IMG/VR virus record: IMGVR_UViG_3300013126_000163
Location: 1 to 29,961 of that record
Strand: one strand, 5' to 3'
Origin: a virus
DNA length: 29,961 bases
The position numbers were made by a program, and so were the translations under genes. Below are positions 27,865 to 29,961 of this stretch, piece after piece. Positions within the stretch are counted from its first letter, which is position 1; the number at the start of each line of letters is the position of its first letter. Below the pieces are notes generated by a model. That model ran no database searches. It was not told where the DNA came from and was given only the letters and a program-made list of their open reading frames with translations.

Positions 27865-29820
27865 TTGGCAATTTATCGTGGAGCTGGTGGTGCGGGAGAT
27901 GCCACAGAAGATTCTGCAAGTGAAGTATTACTAGCAATCACAGCAAGACAGCAAGCGGAAGCTGCTAGAGATGCTGCTTTAGCTGCTCAGGCTGCTGCAG
28001 AGTTAGCTGAGACTAACGCAGAAACAGCAGAGACTAACGCTGAGACTGCTGAAACGAATGCTGAAACAGCAGAAACAAATGCAGAGACTGCTGCTACAAA
28101 TGCTGCTTCGTCTGCTTCTGCAGCTTCTACCTCTGCAACAAACGCTGCTAGTTCTGCTAGTGCAGCTTCTACGTCTGCCAGCAATGCAGCCTCCAGTGCT
28201 TCTGCTGCGTCTACCTCCGCAAGTAACGCTTCTACGTCTGCAACTAATGCAAATAACAGTGCAAGCTCTGCTTCAACATCTGCTACTAACGCAAGTAACT
28301 CTGCTACTGCTGCTGCGTCTTCAGCAACGACTGCATCCAACGCTGCTACTGCAGCTCAGACTGCACAGACTGCTGCTGAACTAGCAGAGACCAATGCAGA
28401 GACTGCAGAGACTAATGCAGAAACAGCAGAGACTAACGCTGCTGCTAGTGCAAGTGCTGCATCAACATCTGCTAGTAACGCTGCTTCATCAGCCTCTGCT
28501 GCCAGTACCTCAGCTTCTAACGCTGCATCGAGTGCATCTGCAGCATCTACTTCAGCGAGTAATGCAGCTACTTCAGCGACTAATGCTAGTAACTCTGCTT
28601 CGGCTGCTTCAACCAGTGCAACTAATGCAAGTAACTCAGCCAGTGCTGCAGCGACTTCTGCATCGAATGCCGCTACATCTGAAACCAATGCAGCTAACTC
28701 TGCCACTGCTGCTGCAGCCTCTGCTACCCTGGCTGCAAGTTACACTCCTTCGCAAACTGGTAATGCAGGTAAGTTCTTAACTACCGACGGTACTAACACT
28801 TCGTGGGGAACTGTTACAGCATTTAAGAACAAAATAATAAATGGCGCATGCGTGATTGACCAGCGTAATGCTGGTGCTAGTGTTACTCCTACAGATGGAC
28901 AATACACGCTTGATAGATGGCAAGGATGGGCATCTGCCGCAGGAAAATATTCTATTCAACAAAACGCTGGTTCTGTAACACCACCAGCAGGTTTTAGAAA
29001 TTATTTGGGTGTTACATCATTATCTGCATACACAGTAAATTCAGGTGATTATATTTCCATTCGACAATGCGTTGAAGGTTATAACATGGCAGATTTGATG
29101 TGGGGGACTGCTAACGCTCAAACAGTAACCTTGTCGTTTTGGGTGCGTAGTTCGCTAACAGGAACTTTTGGTGGGGTATTAAAAAATGCAGATAATACTA
29201 GAAGCTACCCATTTACTTACACAATATCGTCTGCAAATACTTGGGAACAAAAATCTGTAACTATTGCTGGTGAAACAAGTGGGACTTGGCTAACAACCAA
29301 TGGCATTGGAATTGCGCTTATATTTGGTCTTGGAGTTGGCACAACATTTCAAGGAACGGCTGGTGCTTGGGCTTCTGCAAATTATTGGAATGCCACAGGC
29401 GCAACATCCGTAGTCGGCACAAACGGAGCAACCTTCTATCTGACTGGTTGCCAACTCGAAGTAGGCTCTACCGCTACTAGCTTTGATTACAGAAGTTATG
29501 GGACTGAATTGGCTTTGTGTCAGAGGTATTATTCGGTGACAAATCCTGATGGAATTGCAAATAATGTGCCATCAGTATATGGATATCAAACTACAACAAA
29601 TGCTATGGGAATTGCTATTTCTCATGTGGTTACCATGCGAGGAACTCCGTCTGCAACTGTTAGTGGAACATGGGGTGGTTCAAACTATACTGGTGGAACA
29701 ATTTCAGTAATAAGTTTATCTAAACAAGGTGCTTTGGCATATGTTACGGCTACAAACACAGCCTATACTGCATTTTATCCAAATAGTAGTGGTTCTGTTG
29801 CTTTTTCAGCGGAGTTATAA
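27865..29820 (+). CDS. Tail fibre protein with repeat stalk (651 aa), TTG start
   Basis: The start is TTG with AAGGAG at about 8 bases. The protein begins MAIYRGAGGAGDATEDSASE, a standard podovirus fibre N-terminus that attaches to the tail, which fixes the start. Residues ~44-290 are a low-complexity Ala/Ser/Thr/Asn stalk of short repeats in two similar blocks, each opening with tandem AETAETN units (~49-80, ~171-192) followed by SASAASTSASNA repeats. Such stalks form trimeric helical shafts. Residues ~318-651 form a beta-rich head (NKIINGACVIDQRNAGAS ... TLDRWQGW, later TGCQLEVGSTATSFDYRSYG), a domain common in fibre and baseplate proteins. It would bind the host surface. The final ~130 residues probably set receptor specificity. 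Confidence 0.88.
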   Translation: MAIYRGAGGAGDATEDSASEVLLAITARQQAEAARDAALAAQAAAELAETNAETAETNAETAETNAETAETNAETAATNAASSASAASTSATNAASSASAASTSASNAASSASAASTSASNASTSATNANNSASSASTSATNASNSATAAASSATTASNAATAAQTAQTAAELAETNAETAETNAETAETNAAASASAASTSASNAASSASAASTSASNAASSASAASTSASNAATSATNASNSASAASTSATNASNSASAAATSASNAATSETNAANSATAAAASATLAASYTPSQTGNAGKFLTTDGTNTSWGTVTAFKNKIINGACVIDQRNAGASVTPTDGQYTLDRWQGWASAAGKYSIQQNAGSVTPPAGFRNYLGVTSLSAYTVNSGDYISIRQCVEGYNMADLMWGTANAQTVTLSFWVRSSLTGTFGGVLKNADNTRSYPFTYTISSANTWEQKSVTIAGETSGTWLTTNGIGIALIFGLGVGTTFQGTAGAWASANYWNATGATSVVGTNGATFYLTGCQLEVGSTATSFDYRSYGTELALCQRYYSVTNPDGIANNVPSVYGYQTTTNAMGIAISHVVTMRGTPSATVSGTWGGSNYTGGTISVISLSKQGALAYVTATNTAYTAFYPNSSGSVAFSAEL

Positions 29821-29961
29821 ATGTATAAATTATTTAAAGATTTCAACAATAATGTTAATTCTGTGGTGCGAACCAAAGATAATACCTTTATTCCATTTGC
29901 ACTTGACAACACCGACTACGCAAACTTCAAAGCACAGATTAACGCTGACGAAGCACAGCTA
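29821..29961 (+). CDS. Tail-associated protein, 5' part (truncated by window edge)
   Basis: It starts with the ATG directly after the tail fibre stop and stays open to the window end (47 codons). It reads MYKLFKDFNNNVNSVVRTKD, then NTFIPFALDNTDYANFKAQI. The FIPFA-x-DNTDYANFK pattern is typical of small proteins encoded after tail fibres (fibre assembly or fibre-tip proteins). Function inferred from position; the sequence beyond the window is needed. Confidence 0.6.
   Translation, partial: MYKLFKDFNNNVNSVVRTKDNTFIPFALDNTDYANFKAQINADEAQL

Noticed and set aside
27987-28706. Two long Ala/Leu/Val/Glu-rich minus-strand open frames opposite the tail fibre stalk
   Set aside because: They are the complement of repetitive Ala/Ser/Thr/Asn codons, have no Shine-Dalgarno and face into a well-supported fibre gene. 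Stop-free repeats explain them.
28058-28780. Leu/Gln-rich plus-strand frames within the tail fibre
   Set aside because: Same cause: frame-shifted reading of the repeat stalk, with no start signal or domain.

Overview
The window is part of a tailed double-stranded DNA bacteriophage genome, cut inside a gene at both ends, so the genome continues beyond it on both sides. It carries a T7-style replication set (family A DNA polymerase, primase-helicase, 5'-3' exonuclease, gp2.5-like single-strand binding protein). It also has a terminase, a portal of about 650 residues, a scaffold and an HK97-type capsid, a TTG-started tail fibre, large internal-virion-like proteins and a holin/endolysin pair. Together these suggest a podovirus-like member of Caudoviricetes infecting a Gram-negative bacterium. 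The host is not identifiable from sequence alone; AT-rich composition, an adenosylcobalamin-dependent ribonucleotide reductase and consensus sigma70 promoters would suit an aquatic proteobacterium. No RNA polymerase, integrase, repressor, tRNA or CRISPR array was recognised.

Layout. (1) Bases 1-5403, rightward: the end of the virion gene block (two large candidate ejected proteins, a tail-anchored coiled-coil protein) and then lysis (3TM holin, GH24 endolysin). (2) Bases 5431-19845, entirely leftward: about 37 genes, packed head to tail, mostly with ATGA overlaps. From the promoter-proximal right end, these are four small transcription units each with its own promoter (18.3-19.85 kb), about a dozen tiny genes (15.6-18.3 kb), primase-helicase, a cluster of small membrane or exported proteins, DNA polymerase, SSB, exonuclease, a PD-(D/E)XK-like nuclease, metallophosphoesterase, DUF3310 protein and class II ribonucleotide reductase. 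The module ends at a UUCG-loop terminator facing the lysis genes. (3) Bases 19846-20537: a gene-free divergent control region. (4) Bases 20538-29961, rightward: small and large terminase, a zincin-like protein, portal, two small proteins, scaffold, capsid, terminator, tail fibre and the start of another tail-associated gene.

How it works together (inference). Host RNA polymerase would read leftward from several sigma70-like promoters to make early and replication proteins. It would read rightward from two near-identical extended -10 promoters, ahead of terminase and after the portal gene, to make packaging and structural proteins. The most unusual feature is a family of five elements, TAGGG-N4/5-CCTA, set directly against the -35 box of successive leftward promoters between 18.56 and 20.03 kb. 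It looks like a shared operator or activator site controlling a small regulon of accessory genes. Other notable items are a stand-alone polyvalent-protein-like metallopeptidase between terminase and portal, a 45-residue cysteine-rich exported peptide, and a run of three genes read in overlapping frames with non-ATG starts.
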